DNA of 64,000 bases, taken from NCBI GenBank assembly GCA_907165275.2, contig OU015655.1:5158501-5222500 (forward strand). Reading direction: 5' to 3'. The notes beneath the pieces were generated by a model. That model saw only the letters and a program-made list of their open reading frames with translations, was not told the origin of the DNA and ran no database searches. Shown here in pieces: positions 34,480-46,225 of the stretch (positions are counted from its first letter, which is position 1; each line of letters opens with the position of its first letter). This DNA is from Zygaena filipendulae (Eukaryota; Arthropoda; Insecta; Lepidoptera; Zygaenidae). The translations under genes and the position numbers were made by a program.

Positions 34480-37400
34480 TGAAGTTAACTTTATTTAAAA
34501 TAACTTACAATATTGGTAGCACTCGTGAAAATACCGACATGATAGTTATAAAAAACGAAATAAATTCTCAATTTAAGTACCTACTAAGTAGGGAACAATA
34601 TTAAACTTCAATTCCAATAAACAGCAATCCACTATCGACAAATCACAGATTTACTCGTAGATAGTTACGGTTACTGGAGTAGGTATTTAATATGTACCTA
34701 CTTGCGAACTCTTATAAAATCAAATACCTATTTAGAAATACGACGCAAATCAAGTGTACCTATATACGGATGTTATGTTAACAACTAATGTCGTTCTTCT
34801 TCGGAAATAAATATGAAAAACTTAGCGCCAGCTGTCTTCAGTATCAGCTCATTCAAGTAAGCATTCCTAGTATAATTTTGGGAATTGTTATTGAAAAAAT
34901 AGTTTAGCATTTATTTTATCCTTGTGTGAAAATGAAGTTTGCTGAGTGCATACTTGTTATATTTACGTCTAAAATCATTATCGGTTGTTTAGCTCAAATT
35001 AATACAAACCTGTACTTGTTAAACGATATTGAACAGTAATGACTGTTTATTATTTCATTTTTTATACAGCATAATAAAGCGGCTTATTGAAAAAAAAGAA
35101 AGAACGAAAATAAAAAGTTAGTAAAAATTTAATTACCGGACAGATAATAATTTTTCTAGATATAAAAGGCAATCAACACGGTTTAAATCCGAAACCCGAT
35201 AAGAGCCCGTAAACGCCCAGGTTTAAACCTGGTTTATACCCACCCAAGCACCGGGTTATTCAACCCAGCCCATCTATATTTCTAATAATTATTTATGAAA
35301 CAGACAAATTGTTATGCATATGTAGTAATATCACCATCAGTCGATTGTTTTCGTAAAAGTTGAAGTTATTAAAGACATTAATTGCAACTTCAGTCCAACT
35401 CGTAAAGTCCGTAGAATCAATAGGCGTAGAACGACATCGCTTGCAGTCATGGACAAGAAAGTGTGGTTAAACAAGACGTAGAGACCACGTGACTACGTCT
35501 TTTGGCGCAAACTTAATTTCGCCCCGTTCCACGCACGCATCAATTGTTTTCGTGCTTTGATGTCAAACAGATTTTTTATGAAACTGTCGCTCTATTTTAA
35601 TTATTATGGTTTTAAACTATTTTTCGCTAAGTTGCGCGGAAATGATCCGTAACACGGGCTATGATTTTTCATTCACTCCGTTAGACAGCGTGCGCTAGTT
35701 TTTTTAAACTTGAAACTTTTCCATGCTGAAAGTTCCAAATGTTTGACAATTCGCGGAGCGGGGTTTTTAATTCTTTGGTTTAACTAGATATTATTTTCAC
35801 GAACTTTTTATTTATTTGAACGTAAAAATATGATTAAAGTTCCATCGATGGATCCATAATGGGTTAGGTTCCAGAGTCGAGAGTCGATATGTACTTAGTT
35901 TATTTTATAGTAGGGACTTTTATGTTGAAGAAAAAGCTTTTGGCCGATTAAAGTAATTTTGAGCAAGGAAAGAAGAGGTTTTAACATTTTGACAATTTAA
36001 CTAAATGTGAATACCTACTGAGTGCAAGTCTCAAGTTGGGATACTATATACTTAGTCTCTATTTTATTGCAGATTGTATTGATCCGTTTCGTTATAATAT
36101 TTCATTGAGATGATTTCAATAGTAATGGTGGAAATATTTTCCACTGTTGCTTGCTGTTTTGTTTTTTATCAACTTGCGAAAAACTTTCAATATCATTAAA
36201 AGTTTTGTGATAATATATTTGCAAGGTTAATTACTACTGTTGCTTTGATTGCTTCTTCTTCTTTTTTTGTTATGGACGTAATTTAGACGTGCCATTTGAA
36301 CGGCCCGGCCGGCATCAAGATGGCGTAATTGCATTAGGTAAATTTACTTTTTATAGCCACGCTGTATTAACAGCTGTTATGGTAATAAATAAAAGTTTAT
36401 GGTGCTATATACTGCAGTATCTTTCTTCAAGCTCTTGACGGACACGGAAAGAAACAGACATATTATATTTCATCGACACATTATCATCGTATTTCATTGC
36501 ACAATGTCGTTGTTGTGAAACTAAACTGCCGAATACAGCATTATTTACACGACAAAATTAGCTTGAACAATGTCTTATCAACGCAAAAATGTGGAACTAG
36601 CGCCTTCAATACCGCTAAAAATATTTTCAAATTCAAATAGCTACTATATACTTTGTTCTCCCAGAAAAAAAACCTTAGAAAAACTGGGACTGGAAAAAAG
36701 GCGGTCTTATTGCTAGAGGCGATCTTTTTAAGGAAAGAGCTATAGATACTAGAAACAACAACAATAACAATTTTATTATTTTTTTTTTGTTTAAATAGAA
36801 ACACGATTTAAAACACTGTAAAATCTTTGTAAAATAGGTAGAGATATTATTACACCGAGAGCGATAGGTACTTTCATTCAAAATATTGTTTGAAAATGTA
36901 GCACAAAACCCATCGCGTTATCAACCACAAACAACATAGAGATACTTGTTATGTTGAAGTTTGCAGTTTTCTCCCGAGAAACATGGAAATTAAAATTTAC
37001 CCATGACGTATTATATTCTGTGCCCATGATTAGCTTGATTTTACATAGCTACTATGCATATAAATTTTACGGTTCCGTAGCGAAATAGCAAAAAACAGAA
37101 CCCTTATAACCCTCACTTTGATCCGTCATCATGTACTTCATATATTTTATCCAATCCAAAAGTTGCACTTACAACGAAAGAGCAAAAAACAGGGTAAATA
37201 TTTTTCCCGCAACCAGCAATCTATTATAATGGCGTCTGTCAAGTTTATGATTTTTTTGTTTTGGTGAATGCTATGTTCAAAAATTTAAAATTGTAATGCT
37301 AATAATTATTTGTGAAATATGATCATTGGAAATCTGATACTCTTTGAATGTACTGTAATTTTTTTTTTAATTTAAATCGCGCGCGTTCTTTGCAATGAGA

Positions 37401-37700
37401 TTTAACCTGGAAGATTAGCGCGCTAAAATGTGAAGGCGTGAAATGTGAAGTGTCGAACCTTGGCGAATAAAAAGGCTTTTGCTTATGCTTACACTTAGAG
37501 TTCCATGACTGCGTGCGCTCGCTGCCGTTCTATGCCTATAGAAGTATTTAAACTTTGTAGGTGGTAAATCACGTGTCAATTAGGCAGAATATGACGTATC
37601 ACGTAACGACTAAGGAATGCAATCTCGATCTCGCGATATCCTGAATACCCGAGATCTCGCCTCATTTTTCGAGATAAATCTCGAAGCATAAAATGACGAG
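34480..37700. other. AT-rich noncoding stretch
   Basis: Nothing supportable beyond the palindrome at 35217. Presumed intron between mir-71 and the miR-2 cluster. Opposed 70-90-codon frames at 36541-36881 are compositionally Lys/Phe/Ile-rich and not credible. Confidence 0.35.
35217..35232. other. Perfect 16-base palindrome
   Basis: CCAGGTTTAAACCTGG in a patch of CCCG-rich short repeats (35180-35270). Confidence 0.8.
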
Positions 37701-37714
37701 CTGACACTAGATAG

Positions 37715-37985
37715 TAAAATTAAAAGACACATATTTTTTGTTTTTTCAAATTAATAAAAAGAATATTGAAATAAAACGCATTAAAGTTTAGGAGTTGGTT
37801 CTCGTGACGTCATAATTGAGTTTAAAGTACCTAGGCGTGACGTCACACGGAATTTCAACTCAATGTATCGCCGTTATTTGATTACGTAAAAAAGGAAAAA
37901 TACGTGCCCAATAATTTAATAATCTACAAAACGGACCAAAATTAAAGTTTTGTCATCTAGCCCATTAAATATGGTTTATAAACCC
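37715..37985 (-). mobile_element. TGACGTCA MITE family copy
   Basis: TCTCGTGACGTCATAATTGA and GGCGTGACGTCACACGGAA, then ATTTGATTACGTAAAAAAGG and TCTACAAAACGGAC, inverted relative to 60.0 kb. Confidence 0.75.
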
Positions 37986-38692
37986 ACGTCCTCGTTTAAT
38001 GTAAACGTAAAAAAAATCCTTTCAATAGAATGAATCAATGAACTGTGAATCAATGATTCTGTTTTATATGTTTCAGTGAACAACATAGATCAAGTGATTG
38101 TCAAAATTGTCATGCGGTGTAAAAAGCAGCATAACAAGTTGTTACACTTTCAGAGTATAAGTGAAATCAATTCACATGTGAAATTCAATTCACTGAATAC
38201 CATTTTGTCATATTTTTGAATCATTCGAATACGGTGTTGCAGTTTTCTGAAACTTTAGATTTGTTTCATTTGACGCAGAATATTTAAAAACCGGAAGGTA
38301 ACTTTCATAGATTTTCATAAAACGGTACTTAATCGGACTTAAAACGAAACGTTCTTGATCTTGTCAAACTGTCAATCATGTCGAATTATGAAAATGACAT
38401 TATGCCACTAAACGTCTAACTTTCGATCGATGAATTCAAATAAGAGTGGTCCGACCCACTCTTTGCAGAATTCACGTGCAATGAAATTTCAAAAATACAA
38501 TTTCACGCATTAGCATGCGAATCTTGCGATTTCGTGTGTGAATAGCAATTCGAGCGATTCAAAAATCGATCTCCTGAACTGCTCATAGGAATCGATCGTT
38601 GTTTGAACACACGGTCAGCTATTTAATTGGGACAAAGCCTAGACAAGGCTTTGCAGTTTCCGAGGAAATCCCGAATATTCTGTCTCCACAGT

Positions 38693-39325
38693 CAGTGCCG
38701 GATTAGCCACGTAGCAAGAGTAGTAAATGCTACGGGCCCCGCGCATTTAGGGGCCCCGGGCACCAACACGTTTTAACCGTAAAAAATATCAATTTAGATA
38801 CAAGTGTGAAATATTTTTATAGGTACAATATTTCCAGGAAAGAATTATAATAAAAAGGGTTACACAAAGTAGGTATATAATTTAAAATTATAGTAGGTAA
38901 GAACCTACACAAACAGTTGCCCGTGGTGTCACCCGTATTAATTTCGGAGTTTTCGTAGGGATTCCGGGATATATTTATCCCGGAATTTTGTACCATTGTG
39001 TCCTTCTCTGTAACCCTGATAACGTGTACCTACATAATTATGTAAAATTTCATTGTGATCGGTTGAGTGAGGCGTGAAACTCACAAACAAACAAAATAAA
39101 TATAATCACATTCGTATATTTATGATAGTAAGGATTTCTGAAAGGGAACGTTGGTCACGCCACAAATTAAGTTTTGTCTATTCAAACAAAATGAAAATAA
39201 GTTTTTTTCTAACAGATGTGTTTCATGTGTAATACTTATCTACCATAAATTTCATAACCTACAGTAAACCAAAGGCCCCTTGATAGGATTTGCTACAGGC
39301 CCCGCGCTCGCTTAATCCGGCACTG
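38693..39325. mobile_element. Non-autonomous hAT-like element (633 bp)
   Basis: Termini CAGTGCCGGATTA and TTAATCCGGCACTG. Flanks TCCACAGT (38685-38692) and TCCACAGC (39326-39333) agree at 7 of 8 bases. A degenerate SINE-A lies inside at about 38925-39135. GGGCCCCG runs near both ends. Confidence 0.85.
38925..39135 (+). repeat. SINE-A copy inside a hAT-like element
   Basis: TTGCCCGTGGTGTCACCCGT head, GTGTCCTTCTCTGTAACCCT, tail CATTCGTATATTTATGATAG. Confidence 0.7.
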
Positions 39326-39346
39326 TCCACAGCCAGTTTTGTTTTT

Positions 39347-39390
39347 GTTATAAAAAAATAGAACCTCCTCCTTTTTAGAAGTCGGTTAAT
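39347..39390 (-). repeat. End fragment of the ACCGACTT repeat
   Basis: GAACCTCCTCCTTTTTAGAA followed by GTCGGTTAA. Confidence 0.65.
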
Positions 39391-39464
39391 GAGGCGTTGT
39401 CTATTGTCTACTAAAGTAAAAATTTTATTCAACGAATAAAAGTATATAATTACGCAATAGTACA

Positions 39465-40075
39465 TTGTTATCCTAGGGGTGAAAGTAACTTATTTAGTCC
39501 CGAGACGGGGTTTGGCGCCCGAGCGTAGCGAGGGCGCCTATAGTTCGAGGGACTAAATAAGTCTTTCTCCCGAGGGTAACACTGTGCTTTTCATTACGAA
39601 TGCAAGGAAAGTCAAAATAAAAATAGGAATTAGCTAAAGAAAAAATTAGTGAAGATCGGATAGCTTGACACTTGACACTTTCCCACCTATTTCTTTTTCT
39701 TTGGCCAGCTAGCTATTCAGCCAGTATTTTTTATTTACATTGTGGCGACCTAAAAAAAATATTATCTTTAATTATTAAGTATTAATTAAAGAAAATAAAA
39801 AAATATAAATAGGAATTAGCTTAAGAAAAAGTGAGTGAATTTTATTTTAATTAATACCTACTTAAACTTTACGTTATTTCAATTTTACATCGCGCTGGCT
39901 GTATAGAAAGTTGAAACATAGTTCAATAGAAATGTGAAAATAGACCTAGTTTTTTTTTAATAATTTGACAGTTGTCAGTTGAAAGCGATTCTCCCTAGGG
40001 CTGAAAAGGGTTACTTTCAACCCGCTTCTCAGGCAACTTCAGACCTACTTTCCGAGTATGAGTAATGAAAAGATT
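39465..40075 (+). repeat. Dispersed repeat R1, copy 2
   Basis: Inverted match to 985-1525 across about 500 bases, carrying an extra 77-base hairpin at 39487-39563. Confidence 0.8.
39487..39563. mobile_element. 77-base hairpin insertion in repeat R1
   Basis: The outer arms ACTTATTTAGTCCC / GGGACTAAATAAGT and inner arms GGCGCCC / GGGCGCC. The 1-kb copy of R1 has an uninterrupted sequence at this point, an empty site. Confidence 0.75.
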
Positions 40076-40839
40076 ATTTCATACTAACCAAACGAGCATG
40101 AAGACTAATAGTTAATTAGAGTACATAGATAGACTTACTGGAGTCTTACTACTTATTGGAGTAAATTGTACTTAACAGAAAAATATCCAATAAATTGGAT
40201 CAAATGAGAAAATTGCAATTTCAATAACCATCAGCGAGGAAGTCAAGAACGAAACCAATAAAATATACCTCTTAAACTTGCACGAGTGGATTTGTATGGA
40301 TTTACCCTTGCATAAAGTTCACAGCAATAAAAACGGATTTTTATGAACTTTCCCTTGCACATAGGTCACTATTTTATATCATTCGTATTTGGGTTTGTTT
40401 CCCGATTGAACTGCACTTAAGGCAGACGTATCGGTCAGTGACACGCATTATTCCGTGAACGTTGATATAAACCAGATCAGATATTAAAAGCTTATCGAAT
40501 ACGTGCCCACAACTTTGATCGTTTGCGTTATGAAAGCGTTCGTAATCTGGCGCTATCCGCTTTTGAAAACTCACGCGAGTTCAAATAAAACATAGGTATT
40601 GTTCAAACAGATTCTCCAAAGTAGGTATTGGAAATGCAATACGAGCTTTTAAAACATTTCGAAACGGGTGCACTAAGTGTTTTTAATTCGAAACATTTCA
40701 TAAAATTATTATTATTCATATAGGTAAATAATAACATAAAATATTACACAATATTTTGAGTTAGTTATACCTACAATCCATAAATAGTTGTTGAAATACA
40801 TCAGGACTCTACAGTAAATAAAGATGTAATAAGGTAATA

Positions 40840-41145
40840 ATCTATATAATAAAAATGAATCGCCAAATGTGTCGCCAAGCTCATAACTTCCAAACGACTG
40901 CACCAAATTGAATAATTGCTTTTTTTGTGTTCGTTATTATCAGGACAAGGTTTATATAAAAGAAGTATGGAGTTCCTGCGGAAATTCCGAAACTCACGCG
41001 GGTGAATCTCCGAAACAGCTGGACCGATATTGACGGGACTTTCACTGCTAATTATCTGTTGTTATAAGGAGTAAATTAGACTGCATTGGAGTTCCTGCGG
41101 GAATCCCGAAACTCAAGCGGCTGAAACCGCGGGGCACAGCTAGTG
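40840..41145 (-). repeat. SINE-A/B copies, degenerate
   Basis: TCTATATAATAAAAATGAAT start; ends GGCTGAAACCGCGGGGCACA. Two SINE heads in the same direction (41000 and 41120). Confidence 0.65.
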
Positions 41146-41269
41146 TATAAATAATATGAAATACGTATATATGTAATTTTAGTGTTTTGATACTATAATA
41201 ATATAGTATGTGCAGTATTTTTTCTCAACTACAAGCTACGAATACGTCATTTTGTAGATATTTACGAAC

Positions 41270-41405
41270 GCCTTCGTTGCTATCATTTTTCAGCTGCAGT
41301 CGGAAACATGGCGGTTTAGCGATTACAGAATATACGCCTGTTTTGACACCTACGATCAACAAACACACCTACTTCAAAAATTGTAGGCGTCTAAACAAGA
41401 TCTGC
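41270..41405 (+). repeat. Fragment related to the 45.7-kb MITE
   Basis: GCTATCATTTTTC, AACATGGCGGTTTAGCGATTA and CAACAAACACACCTACTTCA parallel the element at 45692-45916. Confidence 0.5.
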
Positions 41406-41534
41406 AAATTAAATTAACGCGACACTGGCAACAATGTCATCAATGACAATTGCCATAAAAAAAAAAAAAAACAAGATTATTAATCCCAAAACCGCCGTGT
41501 TTCCCATAGAAATCGAAAAAACCACACACAAGCT

Positions 41535-41745
41535 TTACTTGTCCTTACATATCCTCCTCCGTGTCTGTCTGTCTGTTATCTGCTTGCGATCAACTAAAAA
41601 ATTACTGAACGGATTCATGTGGTTTTCAACAACAGATAGTACAGTAGATAGATTCATAAAAAAAGGTTAATATGTATAGTTTATCCTGGAATTCCGGCGA
41701 GAACTCCAAAATTACCGCAGGTGAAATCGTGGGGGACAGCTAGTA
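41535..41745 (-). repeat. SINE-A copy
   Basis: GTGTCTGTCTGTCTGTTATC to GTGAAATCGTGGGGGACAGC. Confidence 0.75.
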
Positions 41746-41869
41746 TGAAATAGATAAGAGAGCTCTATTATGACAATAACATTTTTTTAAGTTTTTAACT
41801 TAGACACGTTCATTTGATTGGTTTCCTAATTAGTGTAAAAAAGGATATTACAGTGAACCATTGATTCAA

Positions 41870-42310
41870 AAATAGTATATTTCGTTATAAGTGCGGAAAG
41901 CCTGTCATTGCAAAGAGTTCCGACAAATGTCTACCCGAGCCGAGGCGCAGCCGAAGGTGAGGGTTGACAGTCGGAACTAGTTGCAATGACGGTTCCGCAC
42001 GTGTACTGAACAACTATTTTTAATACAGTTACGAAAAAATTGAGCAATTTAATAAAATATCAAAAACACAACAAACTCAACTAAGTTCCAACTGTGATCA
42101 AGAGATGGCGCTAGTCGTATTAGTAATGCGAAACCTACGTTTTGCAATGCAAAAAGTGTGTCAGTCGTGTCGCCATTTTTGACAGTTGGCAAAGAGAACG
42201 CACGAGTTCGGGAAAGGTAAACAAAAAGCTCGAGTATGTAATAGCCCACATCCCGAACGCTAAACGTCCTTGCAATACGCCACTTTTTGAGCAACTGTAT
42301 TAAAAAGATT
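41870..42310 (+). repeat. 430-base direct repeat, copy 1
   Basis: Nearly identical to 48785-49225. The left part is a hairpin (AGTGCGGAAAGCCTGTCATT and its partner ending GACGGTTCCGCAC); the right part has ends TAATACAGTT / AACTGTATTA. The open frames across it are shared artefacts of the repeat. Confidence 0.85.
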
Positions 42311-42319
42311 TTTACGTTC

Positions 42320-43380
42320 AATTGTAAGGAATTTTTTTCTTGGTTTTATGGAAATTTGACAGCATCGCATATCGCAAGAATGATGTTCACGTCTTGTTAC
42401 GAGGTTAAATATCTCAGTGTACCTACTTGGTATTACTTTAGTATTGCAAAGTCAAGAGTTTTATTTCCATATAGGTACCTAAGTACTACTTATTATTTTT
42501 ATGTTGATATAGCACCAAAGTACATAATATTTGGTTTAGTATTTAAGTACTATTTATATTAAGACATACATACATACTATGTATATTTATATATACGTGC
42601 ATTTTCCAGTTTTAGAATTTTTTGACGGAATAGTCATTGATATACCACACCAAGTAAATCAATAGGAATACTTTACAAACGTAGTACACATTAAGAGTAT
42701 TAGCACACTGCCAATAGAAATATATTTTCTTAGTTATATGTAGCTAAACCGAGCTGAGCTAAACCACTACTTGCTAGAATTGAGCCAATTGTTGACAAGT
42801 ATGCAGCAGCAGATTTTGTTTTCGTCTGTAATTATTGTTTGAGGGTAGTATGATAAGTTTGTTCGGACCAGCTGCATCTTTAATTTTATTATTAGTAAGA
42901 TCATAGTTTGGCTTTCTCATCCTTTTTGGATTGCTGACGTGACGTTTGAAGTAATTATGATATTATGTTGTTTTGGTTTTCTGTATAGTTTCATGTAAGT
43001 ACTCTGGAATTCTTGTTCTAATTGTAGGATATCTGTTTATTTTGTAGTTTTGCCAGGTTATGTTGCGATTATTTATTTCCTGTTCTATATTCACCAATAA
43101 ATATTTATTTAAATGTTTAATAGTTATTAAGGTACTCATAAAAAAAAAAATTTAGATTTAATCTCACAAGTGTCATCGATTTGTTATTTATGAAAATTTG
43201 CCCAGTGATCGTTATAACTACTTGCTCGTCAAGATGGTCAAAAAGAATCCGTGGCAACGTAAAAAGTTTTCGCATTGGTTTTTAACAAAAATAACCGTTT
43301 TTTGTAATAACGTATTACAAAATCTCCAATAATAGTAGTACGTAGTAGGATTAGGTGTACTTAGTTAGTAACCTTTATAA
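42320..43380. other. AT-rich noncoding stretch
   Basis: No gene, hairpin or repeat family recognised. Confidence 0.35.
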
Positions 43381-43383
43381 AGT

Positions 43384-43885
43384 ACTAGCTGTTCCCCGCG
43401 GTTTCACCCGCGGTAATTTCGGAGTTCACGCGAGAATTCCGGGTTAACAATAGCCTATGACACTCACAAATAACCTGGCTTTCTATTGGTAAAAGAAGTT
43501 TCAAAATCGGTTCGGTAGATCCAGAGATTACCCACTACAACCTCACAAACTCAAACTTTACCTCTTTATTACTATGTAGGTAGCTGGTCCCCGCGGTTTC
43601 ACCTGCGTTAGTTTCGGAGTTCTCGCGGGTATTCCGAGATAAAAGTAGGTACTTATATTTTTTCTGCACCTGCCCTTGACAACGTGTTGGTGGTATGCAA
43701 AATTTTATGTAGTTTCTTCCGCGTTAATTTCGAAATTCCCATGGGAATTCCGGGATAAAAAGTAGCCCTTCTCTGTACCCCTACAACGTGTATGAAAATT
43801 TCGTGGTGATCGGTTGAGCCGTTTCGCCGTGAAAGCGTAACTAACAAATAAATTCACTTTCGCATTTATAATATTAGTAAGGATA
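43384..43885 (+). repeat. Two adjacent SINE-A copies upstream of the miR-2 cluster
   Basis: Heads at 43384 (ACTAGCTGTTCCCCGCGGTT) and 43580 (GCTGGTCCCCGCGGTTTCAC); the second ends CGCATTTATAATATTAGTAA. The SINE-rich segment stops about 330 bases before the first miR-2 hairpin. Confidence 0.85.
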
Positions 43886-44211
43886 GATTTAATTAAATCA
43901 GGATGCCTAATGAAATTTAAATATCGAACACTACCGTAGCATCGTACAACTCGTACATTGTTTATTTAGGTTCGTAGAGGTCATAGAACTTTGCGAATTG
44001 TTTGTGTACTGAGAGGTAAAAATAAAATGTATCGCGATAAGCGTGTTATGTTATCTACATTTATTTATCAGACACGATTGCATTGCTTTTTATACTGTGA
44101 TATTGTTTTGTACTAGCCTTAGAATGCCGTAAAAACGTTTACAAATGCTACACATTTTTCTGATTTAGGTATTTGTACATGAACGATTTTAGATTCCAGA
44201 TAAAGACGACG

Positions 44212-44288
44212 TTGCTTTGCCATCGAAGTTGGTTTGTCATAGATCCATTAGTAACTATCACAGCCAGCTTTGATGAGCACGGCGATGT
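44212..44288 (+). ncRNA. mir-2: mir-2 family hairpin 1 (miR-2 type)
   Basis: The mature 3p RNA is at 44256-44278, beginning TATCACAGCCAGCTTTGATG. The opposing arm, CATCGAAGTTGGTTTGTCAT at 44221-44240, pairs with it using a few G:U pairs. Seed ATCACAG targets K-box motifs. It is the first of five tandem hairpins and its mature sequence through position 23 equals that of hairpin 4. Confidence 0.93.
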
Positions 44289-44349
44289 TACTTGCAGCGC
44301 ACGTGCCGACCCCGCCACATCGTAATAACAATAAGGCAATGTTTCTCGG

Positions 44350-44426
44350 GCCTAGCCTGTCAAAGCGGCGGTGAAATGTCTACTGCGTTCATATCACAGC
44401 CACTTTGATGTGGTCGGTTTACGGAG
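44350..44426 (+). ncRNA. mir-13a: mir-2 family hairpin 2 (miR-13a-like)
   Basis: The mature 3p RNA starts at 44392 with TATCACAGCCACTTTGATGT. The 5' arm CTGTCAAAGCGGCGGTGAAA pairs with it. The bases after the seed (CACTTTGATG) place it in the miR-13/miR-2c subgroup; the exact family number is by recollection. Confidence 0.9.
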
Positions 44427-44477
44427 ACCATTTCATCCTAATAAATGTTAATTCGTAGATAGATATTGATAACGAAA

Positions 44478-44562
44478 GCCTGTGGTCCACTCGTAAAAAT
44501 GGTTGTGCCATGTTGGTTATGATTCATATCACAGCCATTTTTGACGAGTTGGGCTGTAGAGA
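44478..44562 (+). ncRNA. mir-13b: mir-2 family hairpin 3 (miR-13b-like)
   Basis: The mature 3p RNA starts at 44527 with TATCACAGCCATTTTTGACG. The 5' arm CCACTCGTAAAAATGGTTGT is nearly perfectly complementary. The CATTTTTGACGAG body is the miR-13b type of other insects. The stem extends with GCCTGTGG-like pairing at the base. Confidence 0.93.
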
Positions 44563-44651
44563 AATGCACTGTTTGAAATGATTATTGTTTAATAAATAAC
44601 AAAACACTTTAATCTTGTTTATTCTTTTTATTTTTTGTAGCAGCTGGCTAT

Positions 44652-44736
44652 GTGTCGTTCGTCACTCACAAAGTGGTTGTGATTTGCATGTTCTGAGACA
44701 TATCACAGCCAGCTTTGATGAGCGTCTAGCGACTTC
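44652..44736 (+). ncRNA. mir-2a: mir-2 family hairpin 4 (miR-2a type)
   Basis: The mature 3p RNA is at 44701-44723, beginning TATCACAGCCAGCTTTGATG. The 5' arm TCACTCACAAAGTGGTTGTG pairs with it across a short loop. About 140 bases of AT-rich spacer separate it from hairpin 3. Confidence 0.94.
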
Positions 44737-44807
44737 ATTACGCTGTTAAGGTTTCAAAGCATTCTTCATCCGGAAGGCGATACGGTGTCGGGACAGCCGG
44801 AAGCAGC

Positions 44808-44888
44808 CATAGGCGCCGACAAAGCGGCCGTGAAATGGTCACTACACACATATCACAGCCAGCTTTGTTGACTCTTATGATGCAGTCT
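44808..44888 (+). ncRNA. mir-2b: mir-2 family hairpin 5 (miR-2b-like)
   Basis: The mature 3p RNA starts at 44851 with TATCACAGCCAGCTTTGTTG. The 5' arm CCGACAAAGCGGCCGTGAAA pairs with it. The 3' end of the mature sequence (TTGACTC) departs from the usual TTGAGT ending I recall. Last member of the cluster; nothing hairpin-like with this seed follows. Confidence 0.92.
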
Positions 44889-45691
44889 ACATTGAAGCAC
44901 CGTTTACTTCTTAATCATAATTATTTGAACAACTTGTTTATGTTTCACATATCGAAAATTACTGACCTGTGTTTTGTCTTTTTTTTACAACGCCTCATTC
45001 CGATTCTAATGACTTTTTTATTTAATTTCAGGTGGAGTAATATGAAGCAGTCTTTAAGATTTATGATAGTCAAAATACAATATTTAAATAAATTCTTAAA
45101 TTTAAATCGTGTGTTTTAAATTTTCTTCCGATAATAGCTTTTAATGACTGGCAAACATTTTAGAAATAAGTAGGAATTAAGCAAAGATTGAAATCAATCA
45201 ATTCAATTGAAATATCAAATTCAGTGTTTCATTCAGTAAAATTATACTTTACTCCTTAGGAGTTGAAATGTATCTCCAGATTTAAAAGGAGTGGAGGCAT
45301 CAAAAAGTCAATTTAGTAAGACTAGATCAGCCAATATAAGCTCACAGTGTCTTAATGGCTGAACAGAAGCACTCGTTATTTTAAAAGATTTTTGTTAAAT
45401 ATCCTGGAACTAAGTTATAGATGTAACGAACTGAACTATAGGCAATAGGCATAGTATTAAGTATATTATCTGTGGTATAGGTTTACTCCTAGGTACATGA
45501 TAAGAAATCGTGGATGCAGAGATGGGATGGTGAATCGAGGGTGGGCTGTTCTATGTAGGTATATTTCAATATTACGCTTTCTTAGTATTGTTTAGAAAAA
45601 CAGAAATACGAGTATTAATCCAAATATTATAATGCGAATGTTTGTTACGTTACCGCGAGCCAACCCCAGGCACCAGTTAGGTAGGTAACAG

Positions 45692-45916
45692 AGGGGCTAT
45701 TACGTAACTTTTGTTTCTATCATTTTTCTGTTGCAATCAAAAACATGGCGGTTTTGCGATTAAAAAATGTACTTTTTGACATCTACAATATCTAGCAATC
45801 AACCAAAATAAACATACTTCAAAAGTTGAAGCTCCCTAAACATAATTGATCACAAAATCGCTATTTTTCTGATTGAAACTGAAATATGATAGCAACAAAA
45901 GTTACATAATAGCCCT
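45692..45916. mobile_element. MITE with about 30-base inverted ends
   Basis: Left AGGGGCTATTACGTAACTTT and right AAAAGTTACATAATAGCCCT, followed inward by CTATCATTTTTC / AAATATGATAG. Confidence 0.75.
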
Positions 45917-46024
45917 GCAGATTGAGTGAAATAAAAGGAGCCAATTATTCATTTAACATATTTTATTACTTAATTACAATATTGTTGTGACACTGGATCA
46001 CAATACACCTTCACAATCGCACTG

Positions 46025-46225
46025 ATACGAGAGTTGATCCAAAAGTAACGATAAGATCGGTTATTTCCAGGGATTTTTTTGGTTTTTGGGAATTCTGGGT
46101 TTAGAAAAAGACTAACTAAATGCATTGTCTTGTTAGGAGACAATGAAGAATTTTTCTTTTTACTATAATAGGTTATCATCCTGTTTAATATTCATTATCA
46201 TGATCACTTTTGGATCACCCCTCGT
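46025..46225. mobile_element. Possible MITE
   Basis: GAGTTGATCCAAAAGTAACG and GATCACTTTTGGATCACCCC are imperfect inverted ends about 200 bases apart. Confidence 0.4.

Noticed and set aside
36541..36881. Two overlapping minus-strand ORFs of 68-87 codons
   Set aside because: Composition is that of AT-rich random sequence, with no recognisable motif and no splice context.
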